From Bacteroidales bacterium (GTDB taxonomy: Bacteria > Bacteroidota > Bacteroidia > Bacteroidales > UBA932): a stretch of DNA of 64,000 bases. The stretch spans positions 1 through 64,000 of the forward strand of contig SUYM01000010.1 in NCBI GenBank assembly GCA_015060455.1, given 5' to 3'. The notes below the pieces were generated by a model, which did not search any database, was not told the origin of the DNA, and was given only the letters and a program-made list of their open reading frames with translations. This document shows, piece after piece, positions 1 through 10,218 of this stretch (position 1 is the first letter of the stretch; every line of letters begins with the position of its first letter). Made by a program: the position numbers and the translations under genes.

Positions 1-2656
1 CGGTATTTGAGCATGAAGTAATAGAGAGTGCACCTGTTTCCTCACCTTTGTATGTGCGGTACTGTCCTATGATACCTCCCAAATAATTTATACCCAGGTT
101 ATCACCATTATTCCATTTTGTATTGGTACGGAAACTATTCTTAAGGTTTGCTTTATTGCTGCAGCCAGTTATTTCAGCATCACCTGCGGCTACTCTTCCT
201 ACAATACCACCCATAGCAAACGGGAATCCGTTGGAAGAACTGTTCTCACCATCGAAATCTATCACTGAAGCATTGCTGCAGCCACTTGCTTTGAAACCGT
301 CCATTACAAGTCCTGCTATTCCTCCGGTACCTACGTATGTTGGACCGCTTGTTGTATTTTCCTCAAATGCGATACCTTCCACATTAAAGCGGATATGACC
401 GCTTGACTGCGAATCCATGACCTCAAGTCCTTCGCCGGCATATCCGATTACGCCGCCAAGAGCAATCTTTGTCGCTCCAACCTTTTTTTCTGTATTTGAA
501 GCTGTAAAAGTAAGAGCAGCCGACGATGTTGCATTCTTGATTTTGATAGACTTAGTAGAGAATCCTATCAATCCACCTGCATAGTATGTCGGATACACAC
601 TTGTTGATGCATTAAGAATAGAGACGGCACCAAGAGACTGGGAACCGGTAAAATCAAATTCAAAATTCTCCTTGGATACACCACCATAAAGACCGCCTGC
701 TGCACCATAACGAGCTGAGGCTGCACTTGTAACAATTCCTGAAGCAAGATTTGAATTTGATGACACGTTCAAGGCATCAGTACTCATTGAAAGAGAATAT
801 GCATTCGAACGACCAAGCAATCCAAGTCCACCAGCGATTCCTCCAATATACGGATAATAGGCGTCTGTCTTCATATAGACCTCGGCTGTATTGGTACATC
901 CACGGATATCCACATAATTAAGACCTGCTATTCCGCCTATGAATACGATATCTACTGCACGATTGTCATCATCAGACCTGGTCCTGAGAGCATTCATGCT
1001 TACCTTGCCATTATTAGAGCAGGACTCGAGCGTTCCGTTATTGACTCCAGCAATTCCTCCTATATGCTGATAATATATATCGGTATTTACAGCCAATGAA
1101 CCATTGTTCTCACACTGACTGATAGTCGCGCCGTCATTGAATGCCACAATTCCGCCCTGAGCAAGAATTGCCTTCTGATAAGAAGTCTCAACATCCTTTG
1201 TGACGGTAACCTTACCGTGATTTTCACACTTGACAATCTCGGTATCACCATACACCTCTCCAAGGAGTCCACCTGTATATATGAATATTTTTTCTGTAAG
1301 TCTGTTTGACGCAGAAAGCGTGACATCTGCCTTATTGACACACTCGCTCACTGTACAGTCGGTGAGTTTGGCCGCCAGAGGTACAAGCGTATAATCTGTG
1401 TCCGCATACTCTCCACGACGAGCGAATGTTGAGTTCGCTGCAATCGTGATATTCTGCAATATCGCATCTTCGCAGACCCCGAACAACGGATAAGAAGAAT
1501 CCATTCCCTGGATCTCACGATATTTTCCGTCAAACACTCCCGTAAACGGATGCTCTTCAGTACCGATAGACTTCCAGTCTGTGATACCTGCCATGTTTAC
1601 ATTGCTCTTTATTTCGAACGTACCGGCATTGTTCATCCAGTCTGACACATCATCTCCGCTGTTCCATGCCTGAGCAAACATCTTCATTCCCTCGGCCGAG
1701 ATAAAGCCGAAGGCAGGACAATAGGACTGATATAACACTGGAAGTGCCACAGGAGTATCATAGTCCTTTATTTTCAAGGAAACTTCTGCAGTTCTGTTTT
1801 TCTTGCAGTCCGAAGGATTGTCTGCAAAACTGAATGAATATTTCTCATAGGTACCCTCTATTGCTGAAGAGTATGTCATCCAGTCCGGACAATTCACATC
1901 ATCTACAAAATCTGCCGGCGCCAGCACATGAATTTCCGAAGCATCCTCTGCCGGGACTTCAATGACTCCTTCCGCTGAGAATGAGACCTCGGAGCCAAAC
2001 TGGAAAATATCAAACGATGCATCCGGCTTATCATCCCCACTGATCACGAACTCCACTTTGCCATATCTTGCTTCCTGCGGGTTTGCCTCCCATGAGACTG
2101 TAAGAGAGTTAGTGGTTGCCCCATCAGAAAGACCTTCCACACTGATCCAATCATCATTTTGCACACTATAGGTCACTCCTTCGGGAACGGAAACCGTCAT
2201 CTGGGTTGTTCCGGATTCCGAAGATGCCACATGATATGCTCCGCTGAGAACAAACACATTACCTCTCTGGTCAACCTGCAGTTCAAATCCCTCAAACTGT
2301 CCTGCGACAAAGGTAAGTGTTGCTGTCTGACGGTCATCGAAATCGGGATTGGCTGCCACTGTAAATGAAAAGCTGCCACTACCCTGATGAGGCTCCTGGG
2401 CAATAGTTATCCAGTCGGAGTCCGACTTCATATCCCATTTAAGATCTTCATTATTCAAAGCCACATCAACGACAACAAGACGGCTGCCTGAACCAAAAGA
2501 CAATGACTTGACCTCTACTCCAGCCTGCGAATAGGTAACACTGATTTCTCCTGCCTCATCCGCAGAGCCGAAATCAATTTTGTTAAGATCCTCGCATGAA
2601 ATGGCAAAGAACGCCACCATGAGCATGACAGATAAATATTTCAAAGTTTTTTTCAT
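1..2656 (-). CDS. BACON/GLUG-repeat surface lipoprotein (3' end beyond window)
   Basis: This open frame of 885 codons starts at ATG 2656 and runs off the left edge, so the C-terminus is missing. I read it directly from the minus strand. The N-terminus MKKTLKYLSVML is followed by a lipobox ending FFAISC (Cys21). Residues about 30-250 contain BACON-type beta-sandwich repeats, recognisable by W-I-x-[IV] and N-x-x-x-x-R-x-[AG] patterns. From about residue 370 onward there are many GLUG-like repeats of the form GGIAG-x-N-x-G-x-x-x-x-C-x-N-x-G. BACON domains are linked to carbohydrate or mucin contact and GLUG repeats to adhesion-type surface proteins. It lies 11 bases downstream of the SusD gene and is probably the last known gene of that operon, acting as an outer-surface binding protein. 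The ligand is not inferable. Confidence 0.85.
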   Translation of the reverse strand, partial: MKKTLKYLSVMLMVAFFAISCEDLNKIDFGSADEAGEISVTYSQAGVEVKSLSFGSGSRLVVVDVALNNEDLKWDMKSDSDWITIAQEPHQGSGSFSFTVAANPDFDDRQTATLTFVAGQFEGFELQVDQRGNVFVLSGAYHVASSESGTTQMTVSVPEGVTYSVQNDDWISVEGLSDGATTNSLTVSWEANPQEARYGKVEFVISGDDKPDASFDIFQFGSEVSFSAEGVIEVPAEDASEIHVLAPADFVDDVNCPDWMTYSSAIEGTYEKYSFSFADNPSDCKKNRTAEVSLKIKDYDTPVALPVLYQSYCPAFGFISAEGMKMFAQAWNSGDDVSDWMNNAGTFEIKSNVNMAGITDWKSIGTEEHPFTGVFDGKYREIQGMDSSYPLFGVCEDAILQNITIAANSTFARRGEYADTDYTLVPLAAKLTDCTVSECVNKADVTLSASNRLTEKIFIYTGGLLGEVYGDTEIVKCENHGKVTVTKDVETSYQKAILAQGGIVAFNDGATISQCENNGSLAVNTDIYYQHIGGIAGVNNGTLESCSNNGKVSMNALRTRSDDDNRAVDIVFIGGIAGLNYVDIRGCTNTAEVYMKTDAYYPYIGGIAGGLGLLGRSNAYSLSMSTDALNVSSNSNLASGIVTSAASARYGAAGGLYGGVSKENFEFDFTGSQSLGAVSILNASTSVYPTYYAGGLIGFSTKSIKIKNATSSAALTFTASNTEKKVGATKIALGGVIGYAGEGLEVMDSQSSGHIRFNVEGIAFEENTTSGPTYVGTGGIAGLVMDGFKASGCSNASVIDFDGENSSSNGFPFAMGGIVGRVAAGDAEITGCSNKANLKNSFRTNTKWNNGDNLGINYLGGIIGQYRTYKGEETGALSITSCSNT

Positions 2657-2667
2657 ACGATTTCCTT

Positions 2668-4281
2668 TTACTTTCTACCCTCTTTTCTCTTATTGACGCT
2701 TACCTTGGTCTCTGCCCACCAGACCTCAGTGGTCATATTGTTTTCTCCACCAAGCCAGCCGTTTACTGCAGCTGCAAAGCTCTCCATATTACGGTAAGCC
2801 TCATCTGCGGGATATCTCATTCTGGTCGGCAGAATCTCGAAATTCTCTGCAGCCGGACCATTCGTCACAAGCACAGGATAGCCCGTGCGACGATAGTCAC
2901 ACCATGACTCGATTCCGACAAAGAACATGGAAATCCATTTCTGCTCCATAATCTTCTCAAGGGAGTTATCCACCTTTATTTCATTTTCATGTATTGCAAG
3001 GAAGTCCTTCATCTGATCAGATCCTGCAGAGATTTCCTTATTCCACTCCATCACAGATGCAGCGATGGCATCCAGATAAAGCTGTCTTATATCTGGGAAT
3101 GAAAGAGTTATATATTCTCTCACTGCTGCTTCAGCAAAAATGAACAACACTTCAGAATAGTTTAGCATTGCATAATGGTCACAATTCTGGATATTATATT
3201 TCGCATCTGCCGCACCATAGGGAAGACGACCGATTCCGGTATTCTCAGACATCCAGACATCAAGGGCAGTCTTCTCATACTGAGGCGGGCAGCCCTTGTT
3301 TCGTGTCGAATAATATCTCCAACGAGGGTCTTCAAGTCCTTTTGTTTTGTCATATAACTTCTCCATCAGGGTCCGGCATATCTTCTGGGCTGTCCAGGTT
3401 CCCTGTGTCGTCGTATAGAACGGAGTTACCAGAGCGGCATCTGTTGTACTGAACTCGACCACTGCCGCGTCAGAGGCATTTCTCATCATAGGATAGGAGT
3501 CAGCGCGGCCGTTGAAACACTCCCAGAGTTCTGCAATCTTGGCCTTTACATCAAGAGACACCTCGTCATTGAGTGGCAGAACGCCGCCATACTGTTCCTC
3601 GACCTTAAGTGCAACACGCATGAGCAATCTAAGATACAGTGTGTTCGAGAATCTCTGCCACTTATCCTTTGATCCGTCATACATATAATCACATATAGGA
3701 TCAAAATCTGTTGCTCCCTCAACATTGAAAGACTCGTTAGCCTGCTCCAAAGTCAGGAATATATCCTTATATATGGACTCCATGTCATCATAGGTAGTCA
3801 CATATGTCAGATTATCCTTCTGGAACACCAGATTGCACGCATCGTAATAAGGCACATTTCCATATGTATCCGCTATATTAGTGTAAATGAATGCCCTTAG
3901 CGCCAATGCAACACCTATCATCGTCGGATTTCCTTCCTCACGGGCCTTGGCAAGCATATATTCAGCATTACCCGCCTGAACATAAAGCCTCTGCCATATT
4001 CTGACAGTAGCTGACTCCGAAATAGAATAGTTATAAGCCATATTAGCTGTTATCTCGGTATCAGTATTTACGGTATATTGCATCAGCTCTCCTACCAACG
4101 CCTGAGCCGAACCGACCAAACCGTACTCGGTATTGTAGACAATAGTCTGCACCTGTGCCTGAGCCTCCGAATCATACATCACATACGGATTCTTATTCAT
4201 GTCGTCAAATCCGCTGCACGCAGTCAGACATAGGCTGATTGATGATAGTATATATATTATTCTCTTCATAGCCATACTCAT
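2668..4281 (-). CDS. SusD/RagB-family outer-membrane lipoprotein (SusD-like_2 type)
   Basis: This is a 537-residue lipoprotein with a signal sequence and a lipobox ending CLTAC. The helical TPR-like scaffold typical of SusD homologues shows in segments such as ALALRAFIYTNIADTYGNVPY and, near the end, MEQKWISMFFVGIESWCDYRRTGYP. The second pattern is typical of the SusD-like_2 group, which binds ligand at the mouth of its SusC partner. The ATG at 4281 shares one base with the SusC stop (TAATG), suggesting translational coupling. Internal ATGs at 4275 and 4269 are also possible; MKRIIY at 4269 gives the most usual signal-peptide start. The substrate is unknown. The gene is tied to the FecR-regulated SusC rather than to the glycosaminoglycan clusters further on. 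Confidence 0.92.
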   Translation of the reverse strand: MSMAMKRIIYILSSISLCLTACSGFDDMNKNPYVMYDSEAQAQVQTIVYNTEYGLVGSAQALVGELMQYTVNTDTEITANMAYNYSISESATVRIWQRLYVQAGNAEYMLAKAREEGNPTMIGVALALRAFIYTNIADTYGNVPYYDACNLVFQKDNLTYVTTYDDMESIYKDIFLTLEQANESFNVEGATDFDPICDYMYDGSKDKWQRFSNTLYLRLLMRVALKVEEQYGGVLPLNDEVSLDVKAKIAELWECFNGRADSYPMMRNASDAAVVEFSTTDAALVTPFYTTTQGTWTAQKICRTLMEKLYDKTKGLEDPRWRYYSTRNKGCPPQYEKTALDVWMSENTGIGRLPYGAADAKYNIQNCDHYAMLNYSEVLFIFAEAAVREYITLSFPDIRQLYLDAIAASVMEWNKEISAGSDQMKDFLAIHENEIKVDNSLEKIMEQKWISMFFVGIESWCDYRRTGYPVLVTNGPAAENFEILPTRMRYPADEAYRNMESFAAAVNGWLGGENNMTTEVWWAETKVSVNKRKEGRK

Positions 4282-7200
4282 TAGAAAGTAAGTTTAACAG
4301 AGGCTCCGAACTGTGCTCCTGACGGAGCCTGAAGTATCTCGAATCCCGGAACAACAGCATTTCCGATCATATAGGCGCCTTCCGGATCCCATCCCGGATA
4401 CTGACTCCAGCAATAAAGGTTATTGCCATAAACTGCCAATGACGCTCCTGTAAGAAATCCTGTCTTAGCCATCCATTTCTTAGGGAAGGCATATTCAAGG
4501 CGTATCTCGCGAAGCTTGATAAACTGTGTGCTGACAAAGTTTGTCTCACAGTTGCTGGATGGATATACGGCATGATAATATGTTTCCGCACTTACTGGTG
4601 TAGTATTGATCTTATAGTTTCCGTCAGCAAGCAACTGGACACCATTTGCGATAATACCACCTTCACGTCCGTCAAGAGTCTTGATACCCTTTCCGCGGTA
4701 GTTAAGCACTGAGTTAGTGTAAGAATAGACATGTCCTCCATGCTGTCCGTCAAATGCGATAGAAAGTTTAAGACCCTTATATCTGAATTGAGTGCTTATA
4801 CCGGCACGCCAATCCGGTGCACACTCTCCTATATACTTGAGATCCGGATCAAGTACAGGTTTGCCGAACTTGTCACATACAATCATTCCGGAAACATCAA
4901 TCATCTTTCCGTCCTCTCCGACAGCATAAGAGCCCTCAGGTGCTCTCTGGAATCCTTTTCCATACATCGATGTGACAGAACCACCTTCGTATGCAATCAT
5001 ATATGCAACAGATGAATATGAAGCCACAATCCAAGAATCGATATTCTCACCAAGAGACAGGATCGAGTTCTTGTTTCTTGACCAGTTAGCTGAAACATTC
5101 CAATCAATATCCCTGCTCCTGATGATTGATCCTTGAAGCATTATCTCAATACCTCTATTGCGGATAGAACCTGCATTTGTATAGATGTAATTCATACCTG
5201 TAGAATATGAAATAGGCATCTTCGCAATAAGATCAGTCGTCTTATTATCATACCATGTAACGTCAGCAGAAAGTCTGTTCTGGAACAGATGCACATCGGC
5301 ACCCAGTTCTACAGATGTCACGGTTTCAGGTCTGAGATTGTTATTCGGCTTTATTGTAGGTATCGATACACCCTGCGGAAATGCAGTCGAATTAAGGTAC
5401 TCCTCATAACGGTATGGAGATGTATCATGACCTACCTGTGCCCATGAAGCACGCACTTTCAAAAGGTCAAGAACCGAACCTCCGAAATCAAAAAGTTCGT
5501 TCAAGACAACGCTACCTGATACAGACGGATAGAAATAGGATCTGTTGTCAGCAGGCAGTGTGCTTGACCAGTCATTACGTCCAGTAACATCAAGGAAAAG
5601 GGCGTTACGCCAACCGAGTTGTATCAGTCCATAAAGTGAATTTGTCTGACGTTCGTATCTATAATCAAGGACATTGACCTTATTGAGGGAGTTAGCCAAG
5701 GTATATATTCCAGGAAGATTGAGTTTGTCGGCAATCTGAGCCTTCCTCATATAGTTCCTGTACTGAATGCTTCCGCCGAATGTTGCTGTCACATTGAACT
5801 CACCGAAGAACTTCCTGTCATATTTGAGAAGGAAGTCTGCAGTATACTGATTTGATGTTATATCCTGCTCTCTGTAATATCCTTCCGGTCTTGACTCCGT
5901 AGAAGTCGCCTGACGCTGGGACCGCGCCTCAACAGCATTGTCCAGTCCGGCCCTGACCATGAGGGAAAGGTCCTTGGTTATGTCAAAATCAAACTTTACA
6001 TTACCGTAAACGCGGTTCTTAATCTGGTCATTGATACACTGATACACAAGAAAATATGGATTATTCTTAGTCGCTATGGTATTATCCTGCTTTGAAATAC
6101 TCTCATCAAGCCAATAAGACTTTGCCCAATCCATATCTGTATTTGGTGCATATCCCCAGAGTGCAGTCATCAGCGACGTTGAACCATAGCCACTGATAGT
6201 CGGGATATTGTCAAATCTCTGACGGCGGTAATTCAATGCGATCTCCATCTTCATCCAGTCCTTGAGACGATTGGTCGACTTTACCGATATGAACTGGTTG
6301 TCGCTCGGAGTATTCGGTATCATGCCTGACTTGCGGTTATCCGTCAGAGTAAGCCTTATAGAATTCTTCTTTCCGTATTTTCCCGACAACTGCAACGAGT
6401 TTGACACCGACCAGCCTGTCTGGAAGAAAGATCTGAACCAGTCTCCATAGCTGACAAATGGTGTCGCCTGACGCTCCCATATACCATCCTGGTTATATGC
6501 ACCACCTATGCCCCTGGCTTCATCATAATATTGATAGTAAAGTGAGCCGTCGAGCTTCGGACCCCATGATTCCATATTGGAAACATCCTGGAATCCATCT
6601 ACACCCAACCTCGAAGACGGATTGTAACAGAAATAATCATATGCTGCTTCTCCCTGACCATATTCATACTGAAGGTCAGGAGAATTGAGGACTTGCTCAA
6701 ACATACAGCTTGTGGACCATGTAACCTTGAGGGACGCCTCCTGCTTATCAGCAGACTTTGTCGTAATCAAGATCACTCCATTTGCAGCACTGGATCCGTA
6801 AAGAGCCGTTGCTGCCGGACCTTTAAGCACAGTAACAGATTCGATATCATCTGGATTGACATCACCTGAACCGTCACCATAGTCTATAGCGTAAGCATTT
6901 CCATCTCCGCCGGCATCAGAAGTTGTGGCTGTATTGAACATAGGGATACCATCAATGACAAACAGAGCCCCGTTCTCACTTAGAGACACCGAAGACTCTC
7001 CACGAAGGGTCACACGCGCTGTTCCACCTCCCGCAGTATTTGCTCTGTCTATCGAAAGACCGGGCACCTGTCCCAGAAGGCCGCTCACCCAGTTATCCGA
7101 AGTCACCGCATTCGCAAAACGCTCTTCATCAACCTTTGACGTTGCATATCCAAGAGATTTTTCATCACGCTTGATACCCAAAGCAGTTACTACAACCTGA

Positions 7201-7811
7201 TCAAGAAGTTCTGTCTCCGGAGTCATCTGCATATTCATCACAGCCCTATGCCCCACTGTCACACTTTCAGTATTATATCCCAGAAACGAAAACTGAAGTA
7301 CATCCTCCGGATTTACCTCAATCTGATAATTTCCCTCCTCATCTGTCAGGACACCATTTGTCGAGCCTGCAACGAATACGCCGGCTCCTATGAGCGGCTG
7401 TCCTGTCTCGTCCTTAACGTGTCCCTTGAGGATATGCTTACCCGAGTGTTGCGTCTGAGTTTCGTCAGATGCAGCATCATTTTCATAATTCTTCTTTATG
7501 GCAATCTTTTCTCCCACCATTTCATAGGTGCAGCCGGAGTCCTTCAAGACAAGGTCAAGCACCTGTGCCACAGTGAGATTATCGACCTTGACCGTCACGC
7601 TCTGCACACCTGTGGTAAGAGTGCTGCTATAAAAGAACGAGCAGCCGGTCTGTTGCTGAATCTGCTTCAAGAAATCCTCTATCGGCATATCCTCAACAGA
7701 AACCGTCACCCTGCGGTCCAATCCGGACACATCCTGAGCCGAGACCGGCAACGTCGATATGATGGCGGTCAGCAGTACCAGAAGGCCAAGTTTTACGGTT
7801 AGTTTAGTCAT
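4281..7811 (-). CDS. SusC/RagA TonB-dependent transporter with N-terminal STN domain
   Basis: This 1176-residue outer-membrane protein has a signal peptide ending VSAQ. An STN (secretin/TonB short N-terminal) domain follows at about residues 30-108, then a carboxypeptidase-like regulatory domain (GHVKDETGQPLIGAGVFV). A plug begins after DQVVVTALGIKRDEKSLGYA, and the long beta-barrel ends in aromatic F (KLTF). The DGIP and ATALYGSSAANGVILITTK segments are signatures of the SusC/RagA plug. STN-containing SusC proteins signal through a FecR anti-sigma factor, and a FecR gene lies 5 bases upstream. The transported ligand cannot be read from sequence. The neighbouring muramidase and AmpG leave open an amino-sugar or peptidoglycan-derived ligand, but that is inference only. 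Confidence 0.95.
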   Translation of the reverse strand: MTKLTVKLGLLVLLTAIISTLPVSAQDVSGLDRRVTVSVEDMPIEDFLKQIQQQTGCSFFYSSTLTTGVQSVTVKVDNLTVAQVLDLVLKDSGCTYEMVGEKIAIKKNYENDAASDETQTQHSGKHILKGHVKDETGQPLIGAGVFVAGSTNGVLTDEEGNYQIEVNPEDVLQFSFLGYNTESVTVGHRAVMNMQMTPETELLDQVVVTALGIKRDEKSLGYATSKVDEERFANAVTSDNWVSGLLGQVPGLSIDRANTAGGGTARVTLRGESSVSLSENGALFVIDGIPMFNTATTSDAGGDGNAYAIDYGDGSGDVNPDDIESVTVLKGPAATALYGSSAANGVILITTKSADKQEASLKVTWSTSCMFEQVLNSPDLQYEYGQGEAAYDYFCYNPSSRLGVDGFQDVSNMESWGPKLDGSLYYQYYDEARGIGGAYNQDGIWERQATPFVSYGDWFRSFFQTGWSVSNSLQLSGKYGKKNSIRLTLTDNRKSGMIPNTPSDNQFISVKSTNRLKDWMKMEIALNYRRQRFDNIPTISGYGSTSLMTALWGYAPNTDMDWAKSYWLDESISKQDNTIATKNNPYFLVYQCINDQIKNRVYGNVKFDFDITKDLSLMVRAGLDNAVEARSQRQATSTESRPEGYYREQDITSNQYTADFLLKYDRKFFGEFNVTATFGGSIQYRNYMRKAQIADKLNLPGIYTLANSLNKVNVLDYRYERQTNSLYGLIQLGWRNALFLDVTGRNDWSSTLPADNRSYFYPSVSGSVVLNELFDFGGSVLDLLKVRASWAQVGHDTSPYRYEEYLNSTAFPQGVSIPTIKPNNNLRPETVTSVELGADVHLFQNRLSADVTWYDNKTTDLIAKMPISYSTGMNYIYTNAGSIRNRGIEIMLQGSIIRSRDIDWNVSANWSRNKNSILSLGENIDSWIVASYSSVAYMIAYEGGSVTSMYGKGFQRAPEGSYAVGEDGKMIDVSGMIVCDKFGKPVLDPDLKYIGECAPDWRAGISTQFRYKGLKLSIAFDGQHGGHVYSYTNSVLNYRGKGIKTLDGREGGIIANGVQLLADGNYKINTTPVSAETYYHAVYPSSNCETNFVSTQFIKLREIRLEYAFPKKWMAKTGFLTGASLAVYGNNLYCWSQYPGWDPEGAYMIGNAVVPGFEILQAPSGAQFGASVKLTF

Positions 7812-7816
7812 TGATT

Positions 7817-8881
7817 CTATTTTTTACTTATATGATAACTTCCATTAAGATTCTTCACTGAAAGAGAGACCGGAGCCGTGATTTCAAGCAATCGCAGGAC
7901 CTCGTCGATGGTTTCGTCGTCATTGACACCCGTATATAGGATATTTCCTATTTCAGGCTGCACATTGATAGAGACCTGATATTTTCTGGCAAGACGGTTT
8001 GCCACCTGTCTGAGCGGAGTGTCCTCAAACACAATCCTCGTCGTGCTGATCCAATTGGTGGAATTTTCCACATTGACCTTATGCTTCGAAAGAGTAAGGG
8101 CATTATCATCCACCCTGAGTTCCTCACCCGGCACAAGATTGATGATGTCTGCATCCACGCGGGCTTCAAGCGCTCCCTCATGGAGGGTCGCCACAGAATA
8201 GCCGTCTGAATTGTATGAAGAAATATTGAACGACGTACCCCTTACAATATATGATTCGCGCCCGCACCTTATGATAAAGAGTCTTGTTGAATCCTTGGCT
8301 ACATCAAAGAAAGCCTCTCCGTCAAGTTCAACCTCTCTGGCGTTTCTGTTGAAGGAAGATGACAGAGTAAGTCTGGAGTCGCCGTTCAGAATGACTTTGG
8401 TGCCGTCAGGCAAGGAAATTCTTGAAATCTTTCCGGTCTGAGTCGTATATACCGTCTGTGATTTTGCCGTCACCTCCGGCTTGATCTCCTGTTCAGGAAT
8501 GCTTTGCACCTGTGCAATAACCTGTGGCTGAGCATCAGGTTCGACTGCGGGAGTCCTGTCGTTTGTCCATGTCAGGACAGCGGCTACAACAACGGCCGCT
8601 GCAGATAGTGTCATCGCCAGATAACCACTTCTGCGAAGAATCTTGCGTTTTCTGACGCCCTCAAATTCACGCGCATTCCTATTCTTGAAGGAAGTCCAGA
8701 ACTCAGCAGCCTCTGCCGACGAATTTACCTGCGACAGCAATGTCTGCTCCTCTTCCTTGAACAGTTTTGCGTTTTCCGGAGATTCCGAAATCCATTTTGA
8801 TAACCTTACCGCCTCAGAATCAGTCAAAACCCCTGTAACATATTTCATTATCAGGAGATTAATATACGAATCCTTCATCAT
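7817..8881 (-). CDS. FecR-family anti-sigma factor (no adjacent sigma factor)
   Basis: This single-pass inner-membrane anti-sigma factor has an N-terminal cytoplasmic helical domain (YVTGVLTDSEAVRLSKWI). A transmembrane segment follows (AMTLSAAAVVVAAVLTW, about residues 85-105), then a periplasmic FecR domain (LPDGTKVILNGDSRLTLSSSF) and a C-terminal DUF4974-type STN-like domain. I prefer the start MMKDS at 8881. The longer frame from 8920 begins inside an inverted repeat and lacks a natural start; ATGs at 8887 and 8878 are also possible. The usual order is sigma factor, FecR, SusC, SusD. Here the upstream neighbour is the DUF1343 muramidase, so the partner sigma factor must be elsewhere or absent. 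It should transduce the state of the STN-SusC just downstream. Confidence 0.93.
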   Translation of the reverse strand: MMKDSYINLLIMKYVTGVLTDSEAVRLSKWISESPENAKLFKEEEQTLLSQVNSSAEAAEFWTSFKNRNAREFEGVRKRKILRRSGYLAMTLSAAAVVVAAVLTWTNDRTPAVEPDAQPQVIAQVQSIPEQEIKPEVTAKSQTVYTTQTGKISRISLPDGTKVILNGDSRLTLSSSFNRNAREVELDGEAFFDVAKDSTRLFIIRCGRESYIVRGTSFNISSYNSDGYSVATLHEGALEARVDADIINLVPGEELRVDDNALTLSKHKVNVENSTNWISTTRIVFEDTPLRQVANRLARKYQVSINVQPEIGNILYTGVNDDETIDEVLRLLEITAPVSLSVKNLNGSYHISKK

Positions 8882-8917
8882 GTTCATGTCAAGTTTAATT
8901 TGTATCCTATATAAAGA

Positions 8918-8950
8918 CACAAAAATTCCTGAACACGAACTTTTTTTGTG
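8918..8950. repeat. Inverted repeat in muramidase-FecR junction
   Basis: The arms CACAAAAA (8918-8925) and TTTTTGTG (8943-8950) are perfect complements around a 17-base loop containing GAACACGAAC. It fills the only gap between the DUF1343 gene and fecR. It could be an attenuator or terminator-like hairpin, or an operator for the STN-SusC operon. I cannot tell which. Confidence 0.4.
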
Positions 8951-8956
8951 CGATTT

Positions 8957-10207
8957 TTAATGGTAGATATGATATTTCTGCGACAACTCGCGGAAAGAGG
9001 CTTCGTCCTTGCGCCAATAATCCTTGATGGAATCGAACTTATAGGTCTTCGCAAACTCCGTGCGGATATGGTCGGTGCCGCAGACCTTGTCGAACAGACC
9101 ATAACCGCTTACCACTGAAAAGGCCTTCTTGTCCGGATATAATTCCGCAACCGCCTGCATTACACGGAACTGCACCTCAGTGATGCGGGCCTTTTCATAG
9201 TCAGTAAAGAAGAACTGCAATCCGCGCACCAACTGACCTTTAAGGCTGCCGGAAAACGGTTTATACCATATCGTTCGGAAGGATACACCTTCGAGAGCAT
9301 AACTTTCAAGTCTGGCTTTCAATCTGTCAGGGTCAAGCCATGTCGCTCCGAAAACCTGAAAGGGCAGGGTGTAACCTATGCCTATGTTCATGAAACCGTA
9401 GAGTTCCCCGCAGATTCCGGATGCGGCATAATACATAGGAGAGTCCTTGTACGGTATGTTCGGCGACGGAAGCACCCACGGAAGTCCTGTATCCTCATAT
9501 AACATAGAGCGCTCCCAGCCCGACATCGGCACTACCGTCAACCTGCATCTGGCCGGCTGCTGATCGCCTTTCTGCCCGCGGTTCATGCCCTCTTCATTTA
9601 TCAGCCTTGCAAGTTCGCCGACTGTCAGTCCATAGACGTATGGTATTTTATACTGACTTACAAAGGAATTATATGGCTGTTCCACGTAACATCCTTCTAT
9701 CTTATTACCTCCCAGAGGGTCAGGCCTGTCAAGGACCACTACCTCGATATCCAGAGGAGCGCATGCTTCCATCACAAGTCCGAGGGTGCTGATGAATGTA
9801 TATGACCTCACCCCCACATCCTGAATATCATAGACCATGACATCTATACCTTTGAGCATTTCAGGGGTGGGTTTGCGGGTCTTTCCATATAAGGAATAGA
9901 CAGGGAGACCGGTTGCCGGGTCAACGGTGTTATCGACTTTCTCTCCTGCATACACATCGCCACGCACCCCGTGCTCCGGTCCGAACAGGGCGACGAGATT
10001 GACCTGAGGTGCTTCAAAGAGGATGTCTATTGTGGATTTCAGATGCCTGTCAACTCCGCTCGGGTTGGTCACAAGGCCGACACGCTTGCCTTGGAGCACA
10101 TCGAAGTTTCTGTCACGGAGGACTTCGATGCCGGTTTTTACAGCAGGAGATGCATAAACGGAAAGTACTGATATTAGTAAAAGGAGTATTAATGATAGTC
10201 TTTTCAT
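8957..10207 (-). CDS. namZ: DUF1343 exo-beta-N-acetylmuramidase, NamZ-like
   Basis: This 416-residue protein has a cleavable signal peptide (MKRLSLILLLLISVLSVYAS). The DUF1343/GH171 signatures are clear: GKRVGLVTNPSGVD, LFGPEHGVRGD, YDIQDVGVRSYTFISTL, DRPDPLGG, LPWVLPSPNIP and the C-terminal PDKKAFSVVSGYGLFDKVCGTD. Characterised NamZ enzymes release terminal MurNAc from the non-reducing end of peptidoglycan-derived glycans in the periplasm. The length and motif order match a full enzyme. AmpG-like permease and SpoIID genes on the same strand support a peptidoglycan-turnover role. The gene is 36 bases upstream of the preferred fecR region, so it may sit at the end of one transcript or read through into fecR-susCD. 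The gene name rests on family resemblance, not on a test of activity. Confidence 0.9.
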   Translation of the reverse strand: MKRLSLILLLLISVLSVYASPAVKTGIEVLRDRNFDVLQGKRVGLVTNPSGVDRHLKSTIDILFEAPQVNLVALFGPEHGVRGDVYAGEKVDNTVDPATGLPVYSLYGKTRKPTPEMLKGIDVMVYDIQDVGVRSYTFISTLGLVMEACAPLDIEVVVLDRPDPLGGNKIEGCYVEQPYNSFVSQYKIPYVYGLTVGELARLINEEGMNRGQKGDQQPARCRLTVVPMSGWERSMLYEDTGLPWVLPSPNIPYKDSPMYYAASGICGELYGFMNIGIGYTLPFQVFGATWLDPDRLKARLESYALEGVSFRTIWYKPFSGSLKGQLVRGLQFFFTDYEKARITEVQFRVMQAVAELYPDKKAFSVVSGYGLFDKVCGTDHIRTEFAKTYKFDSIKDYWRKDEASFRELSQKYHIYH

Positions 10208-10218
10208 TGTATATTATT

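Noticed and set aside
123..398. Plus-strand open frame of 91 codons at the left edge
   Set aside because: It is antisense to the BACON/GLUG lipoprotein, which has a continuous 885-codon frame with a lipobox and repeats.
8882..8920. Upstream start of fecR at 8920
   Set aside because: The added residues do not resemble FecR and the start lies inside an inverted repeat; MMKDS-type starts at 8878-8887 fit better.
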